A stretch of DNA of 64,000 nt. Source: Paenibacillus sp. FSL H8-0548 (lineage in GTDB: Bacteria > Bacillota > Bacilli > Paenibacillales > Paenibacillaceae). Below are positions 34,677-42,708 of the stretch, piece after piece. The stretch covers positions 686,001-750,000 of the forward strand of contig NZ_CP152049.1 of assembly GCF_038630985.1 (NCBI RefSeq). Reading direction: 5' to 3'. Numbering within the stretch: position 1 is the first letter of the stretch; each line of letters starts with the position of its first letter. A program made the position numbers and the translations under genes. A model generated the notes under the pieces. It was not told the DNA's origin, did no database searches, and saw only the letters and a program-made list of their open reading frames with translations.

Positions 34677-35922
34677 GCAAGTAAAGCAAGCCATGTCGAC
34701 GATGGAGCTTCCCCAGGCGCTTAGTGAGAGCACACGAATCGGTATTGCGCGTGCGGCGGGGGAGCTTGCTGAAGAGCGGAAAGCATATGCAAGAAAAAGA
34801 AGCTTGCTGCTAGGGTGCATAGCTGCTTCCTTAGCGGGCATTATCATACTTAGCATGACCGTATGGAATACGGAGGTGCGGGCCTCCATTCAGAAGGCGC
34901 TGCAATTCCTTCCGGGCTTTGGGGTAGTGAGTCATGAAGCAGACGATACGAGGCTTGTGCTAAAGCAGCCTGTTCATTGGGAGCTAGACGGAGTCCAGAT
35001 CGATATTACGAGCTTAACGATTGATTCGGAGCAGACCTTGATTATGATGAGTGGCAATGGAGGAACGAGGTTCGGAGACTTTGTTACTTTATATCAGGAA
35101 GGGAAGGCCTTCGAAGTAAAACACAACATGGCACAAATGGCGAATGCGGCGTGGACGGCGCTGTACTGGTACGATGGCAGGCTGGAGCTGGATACAGGCA
35201 AAGCCTCGCTGAAAATAGACAGCAACGGAAAGGAAATTACCATTCCTATTGTATTGGAAGAGGCAGACTCCTTCGCTAGCTATGAAGATGTCGGTCCCAC
35301 CGTAACGGCAAACGGGATATCGGTGACCGCGGCATTAGGGCGGGAAGAAGCGAAGACGAGAATATTTTTGGCTGCTCGCCATTCCGGTAAATTCAGAATT
35401 AGCAGCTTCGGACTGCATGAGAGCTTTGGAACCCAATTATCAATTCAGGACGATAGAGGAACACCGGTTGACATCGAACTTATTCATGGAATATCTGCTC
35501 CCGCAAACGATTTTTATGTCCAATTGCCAGAGAGCTCGAATCGTTCCTATACGCTGAGGATTCCGGCGATCACTGCTGCTTACGATGACCAAGCGACAGT
35601 CGTATTGCAAGCCGAGACGAATGTTGATTTGAACCGGAAGGTTGAGCTTGCTGGTTTTCCCTTTATGATTACAGGCACAGAGCTAATTGAAGACAACGCC
35701 CTTCGAGTTTATGTGGATATGGATTATGATGATCGCGCTCCGAGCTCGCTAGTCATGTTCAGGTTGAAGCGGCAAGGCCATATGGCTAAGCTAAGTGAAG
35801 GGAGACATGTCTTGGAATACATCGAATTTGATATCGAGCCGGGAAAGAAGAAGGTAAAGCTTACACTTGAAAGGCCGGAGGTCGTCATAAGGGGGCCTTG
35901 GGAGATCTTGATTAAGCCTTAA
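34669..35922 (+). CDS. Membrane-anchored protein, probable anti-sigma factor partner
   Basis: The 417-residue protein has a short cytoplasmic N-terminus (1 to about 43), one TM segment (about 45-65, LLLGCIAASLAGIIILSMTV) and a large extracytoplasmic beta-rich domain of about 350 residues. This is the topology of the DUF4179/RsiV-like anti-sigma proteins that hold ECF sigma factors at the membrane until an envelope signal arrives. The cytoplasmic part is short and shows no zinc-binding HxxxCxxC motif. GGGAGGAGG precedes the ATG, which overlaps the sigma gene by 8 bp. The role is assigned from gene order and topology, not from a diagnostic motif. Confidence 0.7.
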   Translation: MNEQVKQAMSTMELPQALSESTRIGIARAAGELAEERKAYARKRSLLLGCIAASLAGIIILSMTVWNTEVRASIQKALQFLPGFGVVSHEADDTRLVLKQPVHWELDGVQIDITSLTIDSEQTLIMMSGNGGTRFGDFVTLYQEGKAFEVKHNMAQMANAAWTALYWYDGRLELDTGKASLKIDSNGKEITIPIVLEEADSFASYEDVGPTVTANGISVTAALGREEAKTRIFLAARHSGKFRISSFGLHESFGTQLSIQDDRGTPVDIELIHGISAPANDFYVQLPESSNRSYTLRIPAITAAYDDQATVVLQAETNVDLNRKVELAGFPFMITGTELIEDNALRVYVDMDYDDRAPSSLVMFRLKRQGHMAKLSEGRHVLEYIEFDIEPGKKKVKLTLERPEVVIRGPWEILIKP

Positions 35923-35947
35923 CATCAGGAGGAGTGAAACTCAGTTC

Positions 35948-36538
35948 ATGAGCGAGCACAAAGAGCAATATGAATGTATCCAAAGGCTGCGGCATGCACC
36001 GGCAGTCAGTGATTCGGGGTGGGAGCTTTTCATTCACCGGACAGAGCGAAAACAAGTGAAGCGGGGGGCGTATCTGGTGAACGCCGGTGAGCGGGTTTCT
36101 TACGCTTATTTTTGCATCACAGGATTGTTTCGATTATTTTACACACTGGAGGATGGGAAGGAATTTATTAAGAGCTTCTCGCTGTCCAATGAATTTGTTA
36201 CCTCCTATGGTGCCATGATTAGTGGAGAGCCATCCTATTTTTCCATACAGGCATTAGAGGATTCGGCAGTCATTGAAATACCATATGCTGTGCTGCAAGA
36301 GCTGTCGGATCGAAGCCATGAGTGGGAAAGGTTTGTTCGCAAAAGTGTGGAACAGCTCTATTTGAAGAAAGAAGAGCGTGAGCGCGAACTGCTCTTTTTA
36401 AGCGCAGCAGAGCGGCTAGAAGCTTTTAGAAAGAAGTACCCTGATCTGGAGCTGCGAATACCCCAGTATCAAATTGCTTCCTATTTAGGGATAAGCCCCG
36501 TCTCGCTAAGCCGCATCATCAATCAGAAAAGAAATTAA
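35948..36538 (+). CDS. Crp/Fnr-family transcriptional regulator
   Basis: The 196-residue regulator has an N-terminal cyclic-nucleotide-binding-like beta-roll (about 30-115, VKRGAYLVNAGERVSYAYFCITGLFRLFY), a dimer helix (about 125-150) and a C-terminal winged helix-turn-helix (about 165-195, IPQYQIASYLGISPVSLSRII). No cysteine cluster for an Fe-S centre is visible, so it is not an oxygen sensor of the Fnr type. AGGAGGAG is 13 nt before the ATG, which is long. It is followed closely by the DltE-like gene, with an inverted repeat overlapping its own stop codon. Confidence 0.9.
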   Translation: MSEHKEQYECIQRLRHAPAVSDSGWELFIHRTERKQVKRGAYLVNAGERVSYAYFCITGLFRLFYTLEDGKEFIKSFSLSNEFVTSYGAMISGEPSYFSIQALEDSAVIEIPYAVLQELSDRSHEWERFVRKSVEQLYLKKEERERELLFLSAAERLEAFRKKYPDLELRIPQYQIASYLGISPVSLSRIINQKRN

Positions 36539-36577
36539 CATACGTTAATGAGCGGACCCGTTCCTCTAAGCTACAAT
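36534..36577 (+). promoter_or_regulatory. Candidate Crp/Fnr operator and -10 before the DltE-like gene
   Basis: ATTAAC-ATAC-GTTAAT (36534-36549) is a perfect 6-bp inverted repeat with the spacing of Crp/Fnr-type half-sites. TACAAT (36572-36577) would place the start point near 36584, so the operator is centred at about -42, the class II activator position. No good -35 is present, as expected for an activator-dependent promoter. Confidence 0.5.
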
Positions 36578-36604
36578 AAGCAGAGTGAAGGGGGAGAAGC
36601 AGCA

Positions 36605-37339
36605 ATGAGGCTGAAGGGACACACGGTTATGATTACAGGCGGCGCATCTGGAATAGGGTTTGCGATAGCAAAGAAGCTGGCTCAAATGAACAATAAGGTC
36701 ATTATCGTTGGACGGGATCAAGGGAAGCTTGAGGCAGCCCGTGCGGAGGTTCCTGAATTGGTGACGCTCTCCTATGATATTAGCTTAGAGGCCGAGCGTG
36801 TAGCTCTAGCGTCCTTGCTGGCAGAGCGATATCCTGATTTAACGATGTTAATTAATAATGCCGGCATTCAATATCAGTGCAGGTTCGATGTTGATCCTCC
36901 TTCTGTACAGGAGATTCATCAAGAAATGGAGACCAACTTTATCGCAGCCGTTCGGCTGAGCTCGTTGCTTATTCCTCTTCTGCAAAATAAACCGGAGGCC
37001 GCCATTATTAATATTTCGTCTGGGCTAGCCATTGCTCCGAAGGCAGGAGCACCCATATATTGCGCTTCGAAGGCAGCCTTATCGAGCTTTACAAGGTCGC
37101 TTAGGTACCAGTTGGAGCATACTCCGATTCAGGTGTTCGAGGTTTTGGCTCCTCTTGTTGATACGAGCATGACGCAGGGGAGAGGCCGAGGGAAAATGAG
37201 TACTGCGGCATTTGCCGAGGAATGTGTTGCAGGCTTGGCTCGAAATCGAGTTGTTTTGCGGATTGGCAAGACGAAGCTGCTATATTTACTTCATCGGATT
37301 GCTCCGAGTGTGGCGTATCGAATGTTGAAGAACGGGTAG
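36605..37339 (+). CDS. DltE-like SDR oxidoreductase
   Basis: A 244-residue short-chain dehydrogenase. The glycine motif is TGGASGIG (about 11-18), followed by NNAG, the catalytic Ser (ISSGLA) and the active-site YCASK. The length and the wording MRLKGHTVMITGGASGIGFA are close to B. subtilis DltE, a protein near the D-alanylation genes whose reaction is not established; no dlt genes are visible here. ATG 36605 has GGGGGAG 8 nt upstream, so the longer in-frame ORF from 36548 is not used. It ends at a convergent terminator. Confidence 0.88.
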   Translation: MRLKGHTVMITGGASGIGFAIAKKLAQMNNKVIIVGRDQGKLEAARAEVPELVTLSYDISLEAERVALASLLAERYPDLTMLINNAGIQYQCRFDVDPPSVQEIHQEMETNFIAAVRLSSLLIPLLQNKPEAAIINISSGLAIAPKAGAPIYCASKAALSSFTRSLRYQLEHTPIQVFEVLAPLVDTSMTQGRGRGKMSTAAFAEECVAGLARNRVVLRIGKTKLLYLLHRIAPSVAYRMLKNG

Positions 37340-37358
37340 TGAGGAATCAAATAGTATT

Positions 37359-37416
37359 AAAAAAACGCTTCCGACAAGCGTCTCATAAGAGACTGCTTAG
37401 TCGGAAGCGTTTTTTT
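37359..37416. terminator. Bidirectional terminator between the DltE-like and LysM genes
   Basis: AAAAAACGCTTCCGAC pairs with GTCGGAAGCGTTTTTT (37359-37375 with 37400-37416), with an inner hairpin GTCTC-ATAA-GAGAC. A- and T-tracts on both sides suit two converging genes. Confidence 0.93.
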
Positions 37417-37445
37417 GCTGCAGCTGTGCTTGGCAAGGCGCTATG

Positions 37446-38507
37446 CTATTCCTTTGGTATTTTCAGCACTGTGCCTGCCTTCACATTATCAATATCGACG
37501 ATATGATTGTAGTCCGCAATGAATAGGGCATATTTATTAGAGCCAAAATAGATTTTGGAGATGCTGTATAGCGTTTCGCCAGCTTTCACCGTATGATTAG
37601 TTGCCGCGATTACAGGTAGGTTATCTTCCGGAGTAATTATAGTATCCGGCTTATAGTTTTTAAGTGAAGGGATGATAAGGTTGGTGCCTGCTTTCAAGCC
37701 CTTTGTTTTGTCGAGTTTGTTTTCCTCAGCAATGTAATCTACGTATTCCGCCGATTTGTAAAACATTCTGGAAACGCCGGACAACGTATCGCCAGCCTGA
37801 ATCAAGTAGGTAGCAGGCAGCGTAATTTTCGAATAGTCCTTTGCTGCGTCCTGTCCGCCGCCTGTTGTACTTTGTTTTGAGGGTAACGCAGGGATGGTTA
37901 GCGTATCTCCTGCTTTCATATCATTAATAAATAAAATTTGGTTAGACTCCGCTAACAAAGCGTAGTGCTCCTTGGATTGATAAAATTTTTCCGATATGGA
38001 GCTAAGCGTGTCGCCTTTCTGAACCACATAGGTCGTAGGAAGCTTCACGGTGCTGCTGGAGGGAGCTGTTGTCTTGTCATCGCTTTTCTCTGGCACTTGA
38101 ATCGGTTTTTCCGTTTGCTTGGGCACGGAAGGCACGGCTTGTTCGTTATTTTGTTTGACGGGAGCATCCGTTGCTGCTGGATTGGAAGAATTGGTGTTTT
38201 CCTCGATATCCTCAGCTGGCTTAGGCTCTTCTTCGACATCTATCGTTCCAGCCGGTACGGGATCGTCTTCTAACGATACTTTTCCGTCAAATCCGTTATT
38301 CTCGGTCTGCTCATTTGTGCTCCCGCTGCTTTCAACAGCAGCCGCTTGGCTATTAGCATCAACGAGATTCGTATATTTGCTGTACAATACTCCACAAACG
38401 CTTGCGAGAATGATGAGGATAGCTAGATAGATGATGAGGGTTGTTTTCTTTAAAGATACAGAGCTGCCATTTCGACGTTTGTTGCTGCGTTCGGTTGCAT
38501 TATTCAA
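37446..38507 (-). CDS. Membrane-anchored protein with three LysM domains
   Basis: The 353-residue protein has a short cytoplasmic N-terminus, a TM anchor at about 21-43, a Pro/Glu/Asn/Lys-rich linker to about 150, and three LysM peptidoglycan-binding modules (each with the pattern (V/I)(Q/K)xG(D/E)TLxxxS and ending in a (L/V)xIP word): about 157-205, 220-272 and 300-353. It should hold to the cell wall from the outer face of the membrane. No catalytic domain is fused, so the role is structural or scaffold-like. The start is TTG, with GGGAG 11 nt upstream; ATG is not available in a better place. Confidence 0.88.
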   Translation of the reverse strand: MNNATERSNKRRNGSSVSLKKTTLIIYLAILIILASVCGVLYSKYTNLVDANSQAAAVESSGSTNEQTENNGFDGKVSLEDDPVPAGTIDVEEEPKPAEDIEENTNSSNPAATDAPVKQNNEQAVPSVPKQTEKPIQVPEKSDDKTTAPSSSTVKLPTTYVVQKGDTLSSISEKFYQSKEHYALLAESNQILFINDMKAGDTLTIPALPSKQSTTGGGQDAAKDYSKITLPATYLIQAGDTLSGVSRMFYKSAEYVDYIAEENKLDKTKGLKAGTNLIIPSLKNYKPDTIITPEDNLPVIAATNHTVKAGETLYSISKIYFGSNKYALFIADYNHIVDIDNVKAGTVLKIPKE

Positions 38508-38953
38508 AGCGTGATCTACTCCCTTGTTTCTGAACTTATTCCTATTCTATCCGACTTGTCGAAACCTGTGGAATGGGCCTAAACAGCCATTTTCTGCGTT
38601 GCGCCTAAAACACGATCCTTTTTGCATGCAGTGTGGTTCAACAAGCATTGATAGATTTGGGAAATTACTCTAATGATAACTATATTACACTATTATTCTG
38701 GACAAAAACTAAACATAGGGCCAGCGACTGCAGAAATCGTTTGCGGGTTCTCGCCTTTCGGCTGCTTGCTTCATATTTCGGATGTATCACATTTATTTGT
38801 GCGCCAAAAACGATTCTAATAACGAAAACCGAAAAATGGTGACCGGAATACGAAATCTCAAGCCTTACGAGATGAGGGACAACGATCTACAATAAATAGA
38901 TAAGAACTGCAAGGGCTTACATTTAGATTCACAACAGCATGGAGGTAATTATT
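38508..38953. other. Intergenic leader of module C
   Basis: Divergent region between the LysM and permease genes. No ORF with a credible start. TGCAAGGGCTTACA (38908-38921), 33 bp before the permease, matches a catabolite-responsive element at 12 of 14 positions and is listed as a weak candidate. Confidence 0.4.
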
Positions 38954-39922
38954 TTGAAGACACAAAGCAATTCAGCACCAGCTTCCTTGTTTGCTGGGGA
39001 TAACAAGGCACCCAGAAGTATGTGGTTTAAGAAGCTGTACAGCCAAAGACATATTCAGATTATGGCGTTACTAGGTGTTGCATGGATCATTATTTTTAAC
39101 TACATTCCGATGTATGGTGTCATTATTGCTTTTAAAGAATTTAATATCGTCAGATCGATTGGCGAAGCGCCTTGGGTAGGCTTCACGCATTTCTTGGAAT
39201 TTTTCAAGGATGAGAGCTTCATAGATGTAATGAGGAATACACTCGGCATTAGTCTCATTAAACTCGTGATCGGTTTTCCACTTCCTATTATTTTTGCATT
39301 ATTTCTAAACGAGGTCCGATCTGTCTTGTTCAAGAGGACGATTCAGACGATTTCTTATCTGCCCCACTTTTTGTCATGGGTCATTCTCGGCGGGATCTTG
39401 ACGACCTGGCTCGCGGATGTAGGAATTATTAACAATGTGCTGCTTGCCCTGCATTTCATTGATGAGCCGATCTCTTATTTGGCAGAGCCAAGCTACTTCT
39501 GGAGCATCATCATTACATCCGATATATGGAAGGAATTGGGCTGGTCCGCGATTATCTATCTAGCGGCTATCTCCAGTGTATCGCCAGAGCTGTATGAAGC
39601 GGCAACGATTGACGGAGCAGGACGCTTTCAGAAAATGTGGTATGTTACTTTGCCTAGCATCAAAGCGACGATCTCCATCCTATTTATTCTTGCCGTGAGC
39701 GGCGTGCTTAACTCCAACTTCGATCAGGTGCTTGTGCTGAGAAACTCTTTGAATGAGAGCGCAAGTAACGTTATTGATATCTATGTGTATCAGACGGGGA
39801 TGCAGCAAGGGCGCTATTCTTATTCGACTGCAGTAGGGCTGTTCAAGTCTGTGATCGCGCTGGTTCTCTTGTTAATAGCGAATCGAGTAACGAAAAAAAT
39901 GAACGATACATCACTTTTCTAG
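38954..39922 (+). CDS. Sugar ABC transporter permease (LplB-like), module C
   Basis: A 322-residue CUT1-type permease with an N-terminal cytoplasmic extension of about 40 residues before TM1, about six TM segments, and the EAA loop YEAATIDGAGRFQKMWYVTLPSI (about 216-238). TTG 38954 is 7 nt from GGAGGT; the in-frame ATG at 38939 overlaps that site and is rejected. It is the first gene of an importer whose binding protein comes third. No ATPase gene is present. Confidence 0.92.
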   Translation: MKTQSNSAPASLFAGDNKAPRSMWFKKLYSQRHIQIMALLGVAWIIIFNYIPMYGVIIAFKEFNIVRSIGEAPWVGFTHFLEFFKDESFIDVMRNTLGISLIKLVIGFPLPIIFALFLNEVRSVLFKRTIQTISYLPHFLSWVILGGILTTWLADVGIINNVLLALHFIDEPISYLAEPSYFWSIIITSDIWKELGWSAIIYLAAISSVSPELYEAATIDGAGRFQKMWYVTLPSIKATISILFILAVSGVLNSNFDQVLVLRNSLNESASNVIDIYVYQTGMQQGRYSYSTAVGLFKSVIALVLLLIANRVTKKMNDTSLF

Positions 39923-39940
39923 AAAAGGAGGCAGTTAACG

Positions 39941-40828
39941 GTGTTAAATATTAAACGCAAAACAAAGGGAGAAGCAATCTTCGACCTCTTCAATAATTTC
40001 GGCATGCTGCTCGTTTGCTTCGCAACCTTATATCCCATTTGGTATGTTCTGGTTAATGCCTTCAATGAGGGTCAGGACGGCATGCGTGGAGGGATCTATT
40101 GGTGGCCGCGAGTGTTTAGTTTCGAGAGCTTTGACGCAGTTTTCCAAAGCACGGGAATTATGACTGCTATGGGTATTACAGTAGCAAAGACTTTGCTTGG
40201 AACCTTGCTTCATGTGTTTTTTACGGCAATGGTTGCTTATGCGTTTTCTCGAAAAGGTCTAATTGGCGGGAAGATATACATGCTCTTCGGCACGGTTACC
40301 TTATTCTTTGGAGGCGGACTGATTCCCACCTATCTTCTTATGAGAGACCTGCATTTGCTGGATAATTTTATGGTCTATATTATACCTGCGATGTTCAGCT
40401 TCTTCGATCTCATCATATTTATGACCTTCTTCCGTGAAATTCCGGACGGGCTGGAGGAAGCAGCCAAAATTGACGGGGCTAATGACTGGTTGATTTTTAT
40501 AAAAATCGTATTGCCCGTATCGATGCCGGTTATTGCTACGATCGCCTTGTTCCACGGGGTATACCAATGGAATGATTATTTTGCAGGCGTTATTTATATG
40601 AACAATATGGACCTGCAGCCGATTCAAACCTATTTGTATCGAGTGGTTGCCCAGTCCAGCTCTAGCCAAATGCTGGCCGCGATTCCTGGAGGAATCGGCA
40701 AATCGGTTACTACGCAGTCCATCAAGCTGGCTACGATGGTCGTCACCACGCTTCCCATTGTTCTCGTTTATCCGTTTTTACAGAAGTATTTTGTTAAAGG
40801 CATGATGATTGGTTCGATTAAAGGCTAA
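39941..40828 (+). CDS. Sugar ABC transporter permease (YtcP/CarB-like), module C
   Basis: A 295-residue second channel subunit. TM1 is at about 17-40, and the EAA loop reads LEEAAKIDGANDWLIFIKIVLPV (about 171-193). The C-terminus FVKGMMIGSIKG is complete. The GTG start has AAAGGAGG upstream. The loop and TM pattern match the partner upstream. Confidence 0.92.
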   Translation: MLNIKRKTKGEAIFDLFNNFGMLLVCFATLYPIWYVLVNAFNEGQDGMRGGIYWWPRVFSFESFDAVFQSTGIMTAMGITVAKTLLGTLLHVFFTAMVAYAFSRKGLIGGKIYMLFGTVTLFFGGGLIPTYLLMRDLHLLDNFMVYIIPAMFSFFDLIIFMTFFREIPDGLEEAAKIDGANDWLIFIKIVLPVSMPVIATIALFHGVYQWNDYFAGVIYMNNMDLQPIQTYLYRVVAQSSSSQMLAAIPGGIGKSVTTQSIKLATMVVTTLPIVLVYPFLQKYFVKGMMIGSIKG

Positions 40829-40844
40829 CCTATAGCAATATCTG

Positions 40845-40862
40845 CTGCCCTTTATAGGGCAG
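40845..40862 (+). other. Intercistronic stem-loop before the module C binding-protein gene
   Basis: CTGCCC pairs with GGGCAG around a 6-nt loop, with no T-tract after it. It lies between permease and binding-protein genes. Confidence 0.5.
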
Positions 40863-40907
40863 AAGCTTGCATATATAATCATTTATACAGAGAAGGGGAA
40901 TACAAAC

Positions 40908-42575
40908 ATGAATAAGAAACCTAAGCTCAAAAACATGTTGATGATGATGACCGCTGCGGTTCTAGTGCTAACAACTGCTTGTTCCTCAGGCGCAAACAAC
41001 AATGCTGTGAAGGATGAGGGCAATGGGACGCCTGCTGAAGCAGTAAAGCTTACGCAAGACGATAAGGGCTGGGAAGTTGATAAAAGCCCAATTACATTTG
41101 ACTGGTACATCAATTTTTCCTGGTTCCCTAACAAATGGGGCGTTGATGCTACGTCGAAATATATTACGGATAAAACAGGGGTTAATATAAACTTCATAGT
41201 GCCTGCTGGCAACGAAGCAGAGAAAATGAATACGATGATGGCATCTGGCAGCTTGCCTGACTTTATTACGCTGGGCTGGTCCGAAGAGGCTGTTAAAAAA
41301 ATGATAGAGGGCGATTTGGTGCTTCCATTGAACGAGCTTGCTGACCAATACGATCCATACTTCTACAAAGTTACGGATCCGGCAAAGCTATCCTGGTATA
41401 CGCAGGAGAATGGCAATGTGTACGGCTATCCTAACTCATCTTCATCGCCTAAGGACTACGAGAAGCTCGGAGATAATATCACATCATCTCAGACCTTTCT
41501 AGTACGCAAGGATATGTATGAAGCGCTCGGAAGTCCGGATATGCGAACTCCAGAAGGCTTCTTGAAAGCACTAGCGGACGCGAAAAAAATGTATCCAGAT
41601 GTTAATGGCCAGCCGCTTATTCCACTGGGCATGTATGATTTTAACGATACAGGCAACGCATCTCTTCAGCACTATATTCAAAATTTCCTTGCTGTTCCTT
41701 ACGATAAGGATGGCCAACTCTATGATCGCGATACGGATGCTGAATATGTAAAATGGTTGAAAACGATGCGTCAAGCCAACGAGAATGGTTTATTGTCGAA
41801 GGATGTGTTTATTGACAAACGTCCACAAATGGAAGAAAAAATTGCACAGGGCCGTTATTTCGCGATGCTCTATGCCAGAACTGATCTTGCAAACCAACAA
41901 AATGCACTCTATGCCAATGATCCAAACTCCATTTATGTCGCAGTAGATGGTCCTGCTAATGCCAATCTGGATCAACCAACTCTTGCTGGGCCATCCATCT
42001 CCGGTTGGACGGTTACATTGATTTCCAAAAACGTGAAGGATAAAGCACGCGCTATTCGTTTTCTGGATTATTTGATCTCAGAAGAAGGACAACATGATAC
42101 ATTCTTCGGGGAAAAAGGGACTGCTTGGGATACTATTGATGGTAAGGATCAGTTCTTGCCAGAAGTATTGAATCAGTTGAATACAGATCGTGGAGCATTT
42201 GATAAGCAGATTGGTGCATCTCATACGTTCTGGATGATGATGGATACAAACCTAACGCCAATTTGGTCTCCAGCAGCGGTTGAGCCTTTCAAACAATTGG
42301 AAGACTGGACACGCGGAAAGTCGAAGAGCTTATCGGAATTTGATCAGCTAAATCCAACAGGCACGTCAGAAGAAGGCATTATGAACACGAAGATAGGTCA
42401 AGAATTTGGTAAGGTGCTTCCTAAGCTATTGCTTGCTAAGACGGAAGCTGATTTCGATAAAATTTGGGATGCGTATATGATTAAACGCGAAGACCTTGGA
42501 TTTAGCAAGGTACAAGCCTTTAAACAGAAAAAATATGAAGAAAATGTAGCTAAATTGGCTGCAGCAACAAAATAA
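40908..42575 (+). CDS. Extracellular sugar-binding lipoprotein (LipO/YtcQ-like), module C
   Basis: A 555-residue solute-binding lipoprotein with lipobox TTAC (Cys25) followed by a Ser/Gly/Asn linker. The mature protein shows the LipO-family features ITFDWYINFSWFPNKWGVDA, MASGSLPDFITLGW and the C-terminal KAEADF-like helix region (TEADFDKIWDAYMIKREDLG). GAAGGGGA lies before the ATG. The length and layout match oligosaccharide binders of Paenibacillus. The ligand is unknown; the AKR and epimerase genes downstream hint at further sugar handling. Confidence 0.92.
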   Translation: MNKKPKLKNMLMMMTAAVLVLTTACSSGANNNAVKDEGNGTPAEAVKLTQDDKGWEVDKSPITFDWYINFSWFPNKWGVDATSKYITDKTGVNINFIVPAGNEAEKMNTMMASGSLPDFITLGWSEEAVKKMIEGDLVLPLNELADQYDPYFYKVTDPAKLSWYTQENGNVYGYPNSSSSPKDYEKLGDNITSSQTFLVRKDMYEALGSPDMRTPEGFLKALADAKKMYPDVNGQPLIPLGMYDFNDTGNASLQHYIQNFLAVPYDKDGQLYDRDTDAEYVKWLKTMRQANENGLLSKDVFIDKRPQMEEKIAQGRYFAMLYARTDLANQQNALYANDPNSIYVAVDGPANANLDQPTLAGPSISGWTVTLISKNVKDKARAIRFLDYLISEEGQHDTFFGEKGTAWDTIDGKDQFLPEVLNQLNTDRGAFDKQIGASHTFWMMMDTNLTPIWSPAAVEPFKQLEDWTRGKSKSLSEFDQLNPTGTSEEGIMNTKIGQEFGKVLPKLLLAKTEADFDKIWDAYMIKREDLGFSKVQAFKQKKYEENVAKLAAATK

Positions 42576-42611
42576 GAGCTCCTGCAAATTAAGGAGATGG
42601 GTTTACAACGA

Positions 42612-42653
42612 AAGGTACTCCAAGGCCGTGAATACGGCATGGAGTGCTTTTTG
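42612..42653 (+). terminator. Terminator between importer and kinase genes, module C
   Basis: AAGGTACTCCA and TGGAGTGCTTT pair with G-U matches around an inner stem GCCGT / ACGGC, followed by TTTT. It separates importer and sensor transcripts at least in part. Confidence 0.7.
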
Positions 42654-42708
42654 TCGCATAGGAGAGTTGTATTAGGTGAATTATATTCGAAGTGGAAGTG
42701 AGAAATAA

